Origin: Aurelia coerulea
Taxonomy: Eukaryota > Cnidaria > Scyphozoa > Semaeostomeae > Ulmaridae
Direction of reading: 5' to 3'
Assembly (NCBI GenBank): GCA_039566865.1
Contig: CM076956.1
Coordinates: 11,605,511-11,669,510, forward strand
Length of the DNA: 64,000 bases
Below, piece by piece: positions 54,601 to 61,860 of the stretch. The translations under genes were made by a program, and so were the position numbers. The notes under the pieces were generated by a model. That model had not been told where the DNA came from and did not search any database. It saw nothing but the letters and a program-made list of their open reading frames with translations. Each line of letters starts with the position of its first letter. Position 1 is the first letter of the stretch.

Positions 54601-57155
54601 TTAAATTATGAAAGAACTGTACTGTGTGTGCTTGTGTATTGCAATGAAAATTTGAAACAATCCTTTCTCACCTGTTCAAGTTGTTCTATTCTTTTGGACA
54701 ATGAAACAGTAAGAGAAGCACTTCTGTCCAGTTGTGGTGCACTTGATTTGTAGTAATTGGTTGGCTGTGAAGCTCTTGTTGGCATATAGCTTGCATTTGT
54801 TGGGGTAAAATAAAGTGATTGGCCTGAAAGAAAAAATTAGAGAATACACACATCTTTTTATAAGAAACTGGTTTGTAAGAAATTGGTACTAAGATGGCAA
54901 AATTTTAAGAACTCTATTATTATGTCTGAGAAACTTTTAAAAGTTAAATGCAATATGACATTATAGCAAATATATCATTGAGCCTTTAGCCTTGAGTAAT
55001 ATTACCTTTGTATCATTTTACTTCTTTTCGTAGCTTGTAGTTTATGCTGTAATATTCTGGTTAGTTCATTAAGTTTCATGTAAATGCTTTATGTTAATTG
55101 TTAAAGTCACGGGGTTGCAATTTATTCTCATTTTCCCTGTGGTATTGTCTTGTAACTATGTTCTGTTATTATTGTCAAATTTAGATTGATATATAAAAAA
55201 TATTACCTTAACCATTTATGTTTGACCATAATAGAACACTGTTTATTCCTATGATGTTTTAAATGTTAAGAAATATATCTGCAGCAGTGTTAGAGACCAC
55301 ATTGATAATTCATTGCATTCAAAAGATAAGAAGTAAATCAAGAAACCTTCAGTTCTAAAATGCAAAAATGTTCATGTTCCTGTACAAAAATACAAGGCTA
55401 ACTTGGCCTTGTACAGGCCAAGTTTTAGCCTTGTAGAGGGGATTATGACCTTGTTATGACCTTGTACTAACCTTGGAAGAAAATTACAAGGCTATCAGTA
55501 AGATTTCAAGCTGCAACCAGTCTAACACAAGGTTCCCACAAGGATTCTACAAGGCTAATTAGCATTTTTCAAGCCATTTACAAGGTTGCAGCAAGGCTAT
55601 TCCAGGCTATAACAAGGTTACAAGGCCATAACTACAAGGCTTGTACATGGCTATTACATGGCCTTGTATTTTCGTACAGGTTGAATTTTAAGAAATTTCG
55701 GCACTATGGCCTGATTCCAGATTCTTATAAAAAAATGTAATTGGAATGTTCATGAAACTTATGTGCCATTGATACTTTTTCTCGTGTAAAGTGCAGCATG
55801 TAAAGGTAAACGCTTTCACTGTGAACTTTTGAGTGGCTGTAGCTGAAAATGGGTAAAAGTTACATGGATGGATAACAGTACATCCACTCAGGTTTTTAAT
55901 TTAATTGCAATTGGAAGTAACAGTGGAGAAGTGAAACTTGGAACTCTGTGGTCATCATGAAAAGTAGCCAACTTCAAACATATTTCCAAGATTGATTTTC
56001 ATTAAAAATTATAAAATTTTCAGCTTAGTAGAACAAGTAATGGGAGGTGGGGGCATTACCTTCACTGAGTCCACTGTGATGTCCTCGAGCATAAGGAGTA
56101 CTTGATTGTTTTGGTGTCATATTCCTCTGAAAAGTAAATTCATCAATTCAAAGTGACTATCCTGAAATTTATTTAGAAAGCTGTTAGAGTGCAAGATTGG
56201 ATAGCATGTATTTTTAACTGCTAGAGATCACTCTGGTATGTCAGTAAAAAACAGGCAACATAGAACTTTGATGATTGACGATACCGTTTCCACAGATAGT
56301 AGGTTGGAAGACATGCATTATTTTGCATGTTTTCCAGCCTATGATTTAAACAGAGGTAACTTCATGGAAAACAATACAATATAAAAGCAAGTGAAAATAG
56401 ATCGTGGGAGACCAGTCTGTGTGCTCCTGTGTGCACGTGCCCTACTCTGCACCAGACGGTATCTATGTCTGCACAGGGAATTTGTGTGGATTCTTTTTAA
56501 CAACAGGCTCAAGATTGCGGGGAACATGTTGACCATACAAGGCAAAGTTTTCAGTCAGGACTCTGCACGCCTGACAGGAGACAATATAACGATGCAGTCA
56601 CTACGGGGAAAGTATGCGATAGCATAAATAGCTGTGATATATTTTATATCATTTTAGGGACCTTCGATTTTCCTTAGCAGCACAGGCAAGACCTGTTTTA
56701 TAAAGATAAGGGACCTTGATAAGGGACTGCATTTCAGTACATTTGGGTTTTTGAAACACCAACCAGGCGTTTCATCAAAACAAAGAGTTTATGACAACGT
56801 TGTTGGCAGCATGGGGTTGGGGGCTGTCTAGAATTGCATACCTTTAGGGCTTTGGTAGGGTTATACAGGATCAGTATAGGCACAGGACAGGTATTATGCG
56901 ATTCTAGGATAGCGCTGAATTTCTCAGACAATGTAATGTTGTTTATAATCTGTTTTGTTGTGTATATATATATTATTATTATTGTGGTGTTTTGGCATGA
57001 AAAGGGCTGGCAAGTGCCATAAAGGCATTTTTGATATATTTAATTTCTTTACTAAGGATAACCGTAAGAAAACATACCTTTAGACTCGAAATATTTGCTT
57101 CTGTTTCTTGTAGAATGTTTCTCAAACTCTGCTCCCAGTCTTCTTTTGCGGCCAT
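39649..57155 (-). CDS. Coiled-coil protein, 11 exons, unrecognised family
   Basis: Exons on the minus strand: 57155-57078, 56126-56060, 54823-54672, 47294-47213, 46149-46076, 45610-45483, 44163-44096, 42638-42562, 41717-41617, 40997-40906, 39878-39649. All junctions have AG acceptors and GT donors and phases agree throughout, giving 382 aa. It starts MAAKEDWEQSLRNILQETEA. Residues about 27-80 are Ser/Thr/Tyr-rich and low in structure. From about 85 to 305 heptad-like helices dominate (LSKRIEQLEQTIQSLNN, EIKVQNEETKKLKDELKHV, KRLLREETDLIRRELDNL, LHEALRRIVSKSE). The C-terminus is acidic and Ser/Leu-rich (DLSLTSDLDDLSLNTSLNLS) and ends LKRKF. I do not recognise the family. Centrosomal, ciliary or scaffold roles are possible but unsupported. 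The introns hold the LINE complex and several MITEs. Confidence 0.8.
39941..40258. mobile_element. 318-bp MITE (AAGGGGCTCCGTCGTCA ends), copy 2
   Basis: The same ends and collinear interior as 28426-28743, about 95% identical by eye. It lies in the last intron of the coiled-coil gene. Short open frames inside are shared with copy 1 and are not proteins. Confidence 0.8.
40400..40720 (+). repeat. LINE 3' region fragment
   Basis: The end (GTAGAATTGTAGAGTAATTT, GTAGCTCGTAATGTGTATTA, then AATAAACACAC) parallels the 3' region of the LINE fragment at 49180-49311 (GTAGTATTGTAAAGTAATTT, GTAGCTTGTATTTATGTATT). It is a diverged 5'-truncated copy in an intron. Confidence 0.5.
41150..41260. repeat. Short-motif array AT(T)AAGCCCCC
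   Basis: CTATTAAGCCCCCTCTCTAT, TTGAGCCCCCTCTCTC, AAATAAGCCCCCATTC and TATTAAGCCCCCCCCCC follow one another and end in a C-run. It resembles the right half of a capped periodic element. Confidence 0.5.
41940..42375. repeat. Inverted copy of the 12240-12600 dispersed repeat
   Basis: GGGAACAAAGTTCCCA, AAAGCAATATTTTGCAGGCA, TAAAAACTTACTGTTTGATA and TTTCTACCGCTCCCAGGCAG match the 12240-12600 sequence as reverse complement in the same order. It lies in an intron of the coiled-coil gene. Confidence 0.6.
42842..43431. mobile_element. Palindromic MITE, CCGGGTGTCCC family
   Basis: GGGTGTCCCAGAAAAAAGG at the left and CCTTTTTTGGGACACCCGGT at the right. Long inverted arms include GAACATAGATACCTCGTTTG and its near complement. 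The interior is homologous to the split element at 47678-54370. Confidence 0.75.
43462..44065. repeat. Inverted repeat, about 270-bp arms with 61-bp loop
   Basis: The left arm (about 43462-43734) and right arm (about 43796-44065) are reverse complements with few mismatches, including TTGCGTTTGATTGACACCTC and its complement. The arm edge lies about 30 bp from the exon 7 donor of the coiled-coil gene. The mirrored open frames (43446-43634 minus, 43896-44078 plus) only reflect the palindrome. Confidence 0.8.
44448..44870. repeat. TAAGAAT-motif capped element
   Basis: The left end TTTTTTTTATAAGAATAATT is mirrored by TATTCTTATATAAAAAAAAG at the right, followed by CGTGTACG. About nine copies of ATATTCTTA/TAAGAAT in both orientations fill the 400-bp interior. 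The caps resemble those of the TAAGAAAC family (ATAAAAAAAxACGTGTAT). Confidence 0.6.
46297..46809. mobile_element. MITE with CCCCGTTTACACGATACCG ends and internal copies of its ends
   Basis: TAGGCCCCGTTTACACGATA and its complement end the element, flanked by TTA/TAA. The terminal segment TTTCATTTCATATCGGATTG recurs inside at least six times in both orientations together with TGTTTACACGA. The open frames here only reflect these repeats. Related remnants occur at about 58590-58700 and 59890-59960. Confidence 0.75.
46917..47150. repeat. CCCCGGCATTTG short-motif array
   Basis: CCCCCGGGTATTTGCTCAAA, GCCCCGGCATTTGATCTTAA, CCCCGGCCCACGGGCATTTG, TGCCCGGCCCCTGGGAATTC and ACCCCCCAGCATTTGTGCAA follow at irregular 30-60 bp intervals. 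The organisation resembles the G-capped elements but with another motif. It lies in an intron next to exon 4 of the coiled-coil gene. Confidence 0.5.
47846..48401 (+). CDS. LINE ORF1 remnant: SGNH/GDSL-type esterase C-terminus plus proline-rich repeats
   Basis: The open frame starts without a proper ATG because of truncation. Residues such as PDGMLNTKLYHTDHLHLVES and GNEKFSKSICDFIL fit the C-terminal block of SGNH hydrolases, where an Asp-x-x-His supplies catalytic residues (DHLH here). Esterase domains of this kind are known in ORF1 of CR1/L2 LINEs. The N-terminal Ser block is missing. From about 48090 the sequence becomes Pro/Lys/Thr-rich and passes into 10-residue repeats. Confidence 0.65.
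48402..49311 (+). mobile_element. 5'-truncated LINE fragment with poly-A, inserted in the minisatellite
   Basis: The fragment runs from GATGTCGTTGGGCAAATAAA to about 21 A residues. The 28-bp segment beginning ACAACATCTACAAAACCATG is present on both sides (48374-48401 and 49312-49339). Because the site is a tandem repeat, the exact duplication length is uncertain. The poly-A tail marks a LINE lineage distinct from the CATA-tailed host. Confidence 0.8.
48438..48932 (+). CDS. C-terminal domain of a LINE ORF2 protein (fragment)
   Basis: The frame continues upstream of the first ATG-like codon (FKSSFYPHCLSEWNELDPEI, then SIFGIHDPIGLSHLTQLRV). It includes NPMCPTNDGIEDTEHFLLLC, a Cys-His-Cys pattern near the C-terminus of many LINE reverse transcriptases. 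The stop is at 48930-48932. No polymerase or endonuclease part is present. Confidence 0.8.
   Translation, partial: FKSSFYPHCLSEWNELDPEIRLAPSVAVFKKKLLSIIRPPVRSIFGIHDPIGLSHLTQLRVGLSKLNFHKFKNNFKDTINPMCPTNDGIEDTEHFLLLCPSLAVPRRDLLAGVSALIRPYGQTDLQNSLLMQILLYGDKNFPDEVNKDILLLTLKFIHKSGRFD
49957..53085 (+). CDS. LINE ORF2: 2A-like motif, PHD-like finger, endonuclease and reverse transcriptase
   Basis: The frame is open upstream to about 49276 through the proline-rich repeats. Position 49957 is a TTG, so no defined start exists here. Residues 1-130 hold three hydrophobic stretches. RFLLLLSGDIHLHPGPT (about 50500-50553) resembles a 2A translational-skipping motif, with His where the consensus has Asn. 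A Cys/His-rich PHD-like finger follows (CSLCNK, CNQCGLWVHKRC, ICLSC; about 50558-50720). The endonuclease has LNINSLLSKIDEL, GISETKLD, LGDLNIN and LSDHQLIY. The reverse transcriptase has [47 protein letters not shown] and YADD (52873-52884). A premature stop at 53083-53085 follows a frameshift. Confidence 0.9.
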   Translation: MSFGFRLIQFLLIFWFLIENFNFDLGNGGLVIRIGWLGGSETCFKLAGIASHIANSFLLPFISIGIFILGHWLSKEILTKYKLRNSFRYQFLKKRLGLQKPGRRLGCFMSCLTLSLLVILTYNEEGNAKINPFRTLEHQQNKELFTNDCLSIIEEIRAECLKQQLSASALIHLKCRNHRLFFRFLLLLSGDIHLHPGPTYYPCSLCNKSVRKGLPCNQCGLWVHKRCDKISDVDYDIYSRVPKSEVTYICLSCRSGENYLDQLPFAEVSFTENPSEELNTPNLDVNIEEHVTDTDIWANVRQRGLHFLHLNINSLLSKIDELRLIAHKTNAAVIGISETKLDNSVLDGEVSIDGYEIKRCDRNRHGGGVACYIRTDLVFNPRENFSTDIENIFFDIQLPKSKPILVGILYRPPTTTGFLDKLTLAISKTNNFDNQEVYILGDLNINLNNENDISNGIKRYKEFCSLHGLKQIIKTPTRTTDRSTSLLDHILTNSFPKISQQGVLDLGLSDHQLIYCTRKTTRTKIHDHTYIKIRTLKNYTKQLFLDKLSQITFPKYLDFDNINVAYSHFVELVTNIIDEIAPVKEIRIRKNSQEWMDQEVLEGIRIRDKLLTKFRSSKIHIDYVNFKRARNHVQNLIKKKKKSYIVGKLNENIGKPKDLWKCLKSLGLSSGNNSPPKISLNDKGKPSFDDKTNAEIFKDFFSNLASNLVKKLNPSPHKLDNVRKYYQHMKLSEPFSLLPTSSENVLKLLEEINPSKATGLDNIAGKFLKDGASALAEPITELCNLSILQSKFPDGCKQAKLKPLFKKGSKDDPKNYRPISLLPQLSKIIEKIIHGQVQKYLDDKKILYRYQSGFRAHHSTDTCLSYLSDKILQGFETGMFTGMILIDLQKAFDTIDHNIFLDKMACLGFSKSAILWFKSYLQDRSFAVNIGKEYSNHGSLSCGVPQGSILGPLIFLLYVNDMARAIDCDLLLYADDSCLIVRDKNIELIESNLNRNFNSLCDWFVENKLSIHFGEDKTKSILFGQKKKKSKNLKSWTLGEVT
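53086..53747 (+). pseudogene. Frameshifted C-terminal part of LINE ORF2
   Basis: The homologous continuation lies in the frame open from 52962 to 53747 (STVTYLGCVLDENLSGES, NALIQPHFDYACTSWYPGLN, CLSYLGPKTWNSLSSEIKS). The frame changes within the A-rich tract near 53030-53060 (AAAAAAGAAAAAAAGC), most simply by a one-base slip. This copy is therefore probably inactive. Confidence 0.85.
55010..55200 (+). repeat. LINE 3' tail fragment, copy 2
   Basis: Same family as 24755-24955, in the same orientation, ending A-rich (ATATATAAAAAATA). It is 5'-truncated and non-coding. Confidence 0.6.
55379..55680. repeat. ACAAGGC short-motif element with inverted ends
   Basis: CCTGTACAAAAATACAAGGC and GCCTTGTATTTTCGTACAGG are the inverted ends. 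About fifteen copies of ACAAGG(C/T)T or its complement fill the 300 bp, in both orientations at irregular spacing. It encodes no protein. It lies in intron 2 of the coiled-coil gene. Confidence 0.7.
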
Positions 57156-57390
57156 TTTGTAAATTGATTTTTGGCGCCTTACTATCTGCCTCGTTCCCAA
57201 ACATAGACTCATTTGCATTTTGGCTGCTCCTCCGCATCGTCATGTAAGTGATAAGTTTCCAACCATAAGTTTCTGTTTTTGTTTGCATCCGAATCTTTTA
57301 ACAATTTTTTGTTAAGTGCAGCAGAGGTGCTAAATCTTCATTGGTTGCAACTAGAAACAACTGTGCAAAAATGTTGCGTGTAAACAGCAA
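57156..57390. promoter_or_regulatory. Probable promoter region of the coiled-coil gene
   Basis: This is the sequence immediately 5' of the ATG at 57155. No TATA or initiator is obvious. It contains CCTCCGCATCGTCATG and GATAAG-like strings only. The role is inferred from position. Confidence 0.3.
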
Positions 57391-58400
57391 AAAATGTCAA
57401 TAAGTTTAGCTTCATCCTTCGCAATACCAATTTCTGTGGCGGGGAAATTCAGATTCAAAACATTTTGTCAGAAACTTGTGCTTCGTAATAGTTTGCATCG
57501 ATCGCGCATGGGGAGGGGGGGTAGTTGTAAATTTGTAGTTTTTTCAGATATTGAGAATATTTGTCGCCCAACTACGATTGCAATTTTGCCTCCTATCACA
57601 AGAATCAAAGCAATCAAACACAATCCGATTGAAAGCATATCACATTATCCATTGGCTACTACAGGAACAAAATAAATTATCCAATAATCGTTATCTTCAA
57701 TAATCATAATCGAAGTCAAATTACTACATCTCTAAATATTAAATAGGACGGGAGTTTAAAAGCCTCAGTATATCTTACAGTGAACTTTCTAACGCGAGTT
57801 TGTGTACTCATGGTTCCAGAGCCAAGATGTACCATCAGGAAAAACGTAAGAAGTTGCCGAGAAGCAACGTGTAAAATTAGGAGAAGGAAAGAAAATCCTC
57901 CTTTTCCCCTATTTCCATTATGGTATCTATGTGGGGATGCTTGAAGAATATAGGGAGTGACTGATTCTATCTGGCTCCGGAACCTCACGGTAGAATTTCT
58001 GCTCCTACAAAAATCAACAAAAAAGTTCAGGCTGACAAATAAAAACGTAATGACCATTCTACAGAGTTTCTAGCTGACGTCGACATATTTTTGCTAGCAT
58101 ACACAACACTCTAGCCTAGATACTACCGTCGAAAATAAACTAAAACCTAATTTGACGCGTGGGTCATAAATGCAATGTGATTGCAAGCCAAAAAATATGA
58201 TCTGCAACTATCATTCCATCCTAGGATAGAACAACCATGGCCTATCACGTTAAAAACAAAGCGTAGTATTCACTGTTGTTTGTTTTTTAATACATCGTGA
58301 AAGAAATTTCATTGAGTCAGAAATGAGGCCTTTAGATGACCATTATCCCTAGATTCATAAATGGCAATTGCTACTTTTTACATTTACGGGAAAAGGGCCT
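57391..58400. other. No gene recognised
   Basis: Open frames at 57394-57675 (plus) and 57716-58057 (minus) show no recognisable domain and no convincing splice context. No repeats are evident to me. Confidence 0.3.
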
Positions 58401-58405
58401 GCCCA

Positions 58406-58482
58406 TGAATCATATCAGAGTGCCCTCAGCATAGAATCATATCAGAGTGCCCTCAGCATAGAATCATATCAGAGTGCCCTCC
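58406..58482 (+). repeat. Three 27-bp tandem copies
   Basis: AATCATATCAGAGTGCCCTC plus AGCATAG is repeated three times with almost no divergence, the last copy shortened. It would read ESYQSALSI in one frame, but there is no reason to think it is coding. Confidence 0.8.
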
Positions 58483-58757
58483 TACTTTTCTTCGAGGAAG
58501 AGTTGAGGCTGCACGCAGGCTACCTCAGCACGGCAAAGCTTGAAACCCTTGCCTTTTATTGTAAACAGATTGACTGTCCATCGTCAAACGTGACTAAACC
58601 CGTTTACACTGTACCGCTACAATTTTGGATCAGTAACAAAGTGTAACGGATCAGCCTCCCGTTTACACTGCTCGTTCTGCTTCGTAACACTTTTGTTCCT
58701 TCTTTGTGGAAAAAAATTGTCTGCTGGAGCAGTGTACAAGCTCTTGAACCGTGACAA

Positions 58758-59563
58758 CGTTGTAAGGGATCAAAACTGTACTGGTACAGTGTACCCATGG
58801 TCTAACTCTCCTAAATAGTATTGGTCACCAAATGGGGGCAATTTCAGTTGTAAGGGATCAAAACTGTACTGGTACAGTGTACCCATGGTCTAACTCTCCT
58901 AAATAGTATTGGTCACCAAATGGGGGCAATTTCAGTTGTAAGGGATCAAAACTGTACTTGTACAGTGTAAATGTGGTCTAATTCTCCTAAATACCGGGTG
59001 TCCCAAAAAGTACTCCTGTTTAAAATATCACAAAAAATTGATTATCAAACCTTCTATAAAATTTTCTTTTTGATTTGCTTCGTCAAAGACCCAAAAATAT
59101 TCATAGATGATCACATGTTTGCTTTTGATACAGTAAGGTGGAAAAACTACACGCTAAAACCCATATTTTGAGCTATAGTTTTCAAGCAAATACTCAATCT
59201 TGCCCAAGAGTCCAAATTTTCAGATTTTTTATCATCATTGAAGTCTCCAATGATAGTGCCCATTTCTTTCTGTCATTTATGACCACACTAGAAGTTTTAC
59301 ATGCACAAAGAAATTGACCTGGCAATCATTAGTGCTTTTTTGCAGTATGATTCAAAACCAGGTAGCCTGAAAAAGAGCTCATTTGCTCATTTTTATACCA
59401 ATTACAAGAACAGCTTTGTTTTGGAAAATAAATTGGTCCTTGATCTACTTGAAAAAAAAAGAAAATTGAGGATTGGCCGTGTAATCAAATGTTGGTGATT
59501 TTTCAAACGGGAGTACTTTTTTTGGGACACCCGGTAGTATTGGTCACCAAAATGGGGGCAATT
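58758..59563. repeat. Three copies of an 89-bp unit, the third split by a MITE
   Basis: GTTGTAAGGGATCAAAACTG...AAATGGGGGCAATTTCA repeats at about 58758 and 58847. A third copy begins near 58936 and resumes at 59537 after the MITE at 58994-59534. The edge of the array contains the stop context of the possible exon at 59564. Confidence 0.8.
58994..59534. mobile_element. TA-flanked MITE, CCGGGTGTCCC family, in a tandem repeat
   Basis: CCGGGTGTCCCAAAAAGTAC at the left and GTACTTTTTTTGGGACACCC at the right are flanked by TA (58992-58993 and 59535-59536). The unoccupied sequence CTAAATAGTATTGGTCACC occurs twice in the neighbouring repeat copies, proving the TA duplication. It is homologous to 20162-20702 in opposite orientation. 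Confidence 0.85.
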
Positions 59564-59649
59564 TCAGTCCCCCCTTTCCTTCCAATCACTTATTGCATCT
59601 GATAAACGCTTATCATCGTCAATGCAAATCTGGAGACGAAAATCTACTT
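59564..59649 (-). CDS. Possible terminal exon, gene unknown
   Basis: After a good acceptor (ATTTTGCAG) the minus strand reads VDFRLQICIDDDKRLSDAIS and DWKERGD, then a stop, with a natural-looking composition. The entry phase (one base carried over) does not match the phase-0 end of the phosphatase exon at 62497, so an intermediate exon would be needed if it belongs to that gene. I cannot assign it. Confidence 0.3.
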
Positions 59650-60892
59650 CTGCAAAATGAAAATAACTAAACTAATAAAAGTAACGTGAGCACTATTTCA
59701 CCGATCTCTTTTATCAAAATTAAGAATATACAGCCACAAACTAAACCTACAAACACACAAGAGCTATGTTAACATACGAGTCTTTGGGCATCGTGATCGT
59801 TGAGAGGTTTGGGCTCTATTCTAACAGCCTGGTGTTTAACTAGCAGTCTGTTTAACTAGCATTCTGTTGATTTATCAGCAGCAAAAAGGACCTGTTTACA
59901 CGATACCGTGCTTGCATTGCATCAGACTGTTTACAAGTGGACACATCAATCCAATGTGCTTTAAATTTTTGCATTTTTTGCCAAACCAGAAAGCTAACTG
60001 TGATTCTTCTCCTTTGAAAAAAATCACTCAATTGTCAGCCTAGATTTTCATTTAGCAGCATTTCATTTACAAGCTTCATTTAGCAGTTCAAAAATTGGCA
60101 TTTAGGATGTTCATAAAACTGATACAAAAGTTTCAGTTTCAAGTATTTTCGTTTGAAAATTCGTTTTATCAGAAAAAGCCTCCCTTTTGATAAACAGCAA
60201 AATATATACTCCTTCATGAAAAATAAGAACAAATTTAGACATATCCATGAATAAAAAACTACAAACTAAGGTTAGCACCCTTCGATGAAAGACAAGTCAG
60301 CCACGACCACTAACGACGCTGTTCGACCCATTTCGCACTTCTGAACATGTTCATAAAATAGACTGATAATTGCAGCTATTACTATTGACAGAACTGGTGG
60401 AAGCTCTGACTACGACTCACAATCATGCATACACAGAAATTGGACAAAACTTTACGCCTTTACAGTGTCATTTTGGAAATGCAATGGTAAATAGTAAATA
60501 GTCTATCATAGAACAAAGAAAAATTCAGACACAGCATTGTTTCTTTGGCTGTCCATTGTTTTGTCTGCTCTCTGCAAATGCAAGCCCTCAACCTTATACC
60601 AACCATTTAATGTTTCTGCCAACCATAAAGTGGACTATCTTTCACTTTCACTCATTAATACTGTGCAGTGATTGGAGCGACAGAAAACCAAAACAGATTG
60701 TAAAATAAGTCCAGTTTTTTGGTAAACATAACACTACGAGTTCTAGTTTCAGCAATCAGGGGGGTAATAGCTAAGGTAGTTGTAGCGATGACCAGGACGA
60801 AGATTATGCGTTTCCTCACAAGATGGACTGGTATAAGGAATTTCTGTCAGTTCTGTTGACCCTGCGTTATCCACATACTGTTTCAGTTCTGT
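59650..60892. other. No gene recognised
   Basis: There is a fragment with CTGTTTACACGATACCGTGC (about 59890), a relic of the CCCCGTTTACACG MITE family. Otherwise I see AT-rich sequence without exons. Confidence 0.3.
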
Positions 60893-61078
60893 TTTAAAGG
60901 GAATCTAAGCACGTAAAACCCTTTGATAAAAATAGCCGTGCAAAGATAATAGGCCGTGACACGTGCCGCACCATATTGGGTAACTTATCGAAGTCAACAG
61001 GAAATACTGATATGTAATTGGCTAGAGTTTGACCGCAAGTGGCTTGAGCCACTTTTCTATGCTTACATTCCCTTTAAA
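60893..61078. repeat. Roughly 185-bp MITE (AAAGGGAATCTAAGCA ends), copy 2
   Basis: TTTAAAGGGAATCTAAGCA at the left and TGCTTACATTCCCTTTAAA at the right are nearly perfect inverted ends. It is collinear with 18078-18259. Confidence 0.75.
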
Positions 61079-61860
61079 TTACACTCTAATGACGACATAA
61101 GTCAGAAATGCCTCAGTGTGCTAAATCTTCTCGTTTTTGCATCTGAATCTTTTTACACGTTACTGCTTCAGACACGTATTTGTTTATGAGAGATAATCCA
61201 TGCAACCTGCTCTGCAACAAACTAAATAACTTGGGTCTTCTGACGGTTGTACTAGCCTACCAAGGCTAGCGAGTAAGACACATATTGCATAAACAGTACA
61301 CAAAAACACGTTCCTCTATCTATATACAACAACCTATCCATGAAAACTGCGATATCTTGTCTGGCTACTCTTCTGAAAACAAGTCGTACACCTTGCCTTG
61401 GGTGTAAATTGTTTGTTTATCTCACTCACTCACGAGTTCTATTTGAAATTTGCATAATCACTGAATTTGTCGACGAATGTTTTCACAGCATTGTAACAGA
61501 ATAAATAATGCTCCTGCAAGAAGAATGAAGACAAATTATCACAAGAAAATTAATGGGAAAAAATATTGGATGTTATAGCATCTACCAGCATGTTTTTTAT
61601 GACATAACCCTTTTTCAAATCTTGAAAATATTCAAATACAATGACAAAGCCCTGTCTTGCAATATTTACTTGATTTTAACATTGTTGGAGCGCAAGAGAA
61701 ATGCTGTTTCGGAAGGAACCATTTATTTTGACTTTCTTGTGCCATAAATAAGACAACTATTTTTGGGGCACCCAGCAGTAAATACTAACAGATTATGATG
61801 ATTATAAGCTTTTGCTTATTATTTTTTCTAGTTCTTCCTAGAATCCGAAGACAGTTTTTA
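61079..61860. other. No gene recognised; orphan MITE end
   Basis: TTTTTGGGGCACCCAGCAGTA near 61756-61776 resembles a single right end of the CCGGGTGTCCC family without a partner in range. No exon is seen. Confidence 0.3.

Larger units (their letters stand above)
54850..55735. repeat. TAAGAAAC-family element holding other repeats
   Basis: The left end CTTTTTATAAGAAACTGGTT and right end GATTCTTATAAAAAAATGTA bracket a LINE 3' tail (55010-55200) and the ACAAGGC element (55379-55680). Internal TTAAGAA motifs are weaker than in other copies. Confidence 0.5.

Noticed and set aside
58368..58646. Protein with ESYQSALSI repeats
   Set aside because: It is a 27-bp tandem repeat in non-coding context, without splice or start evidence.
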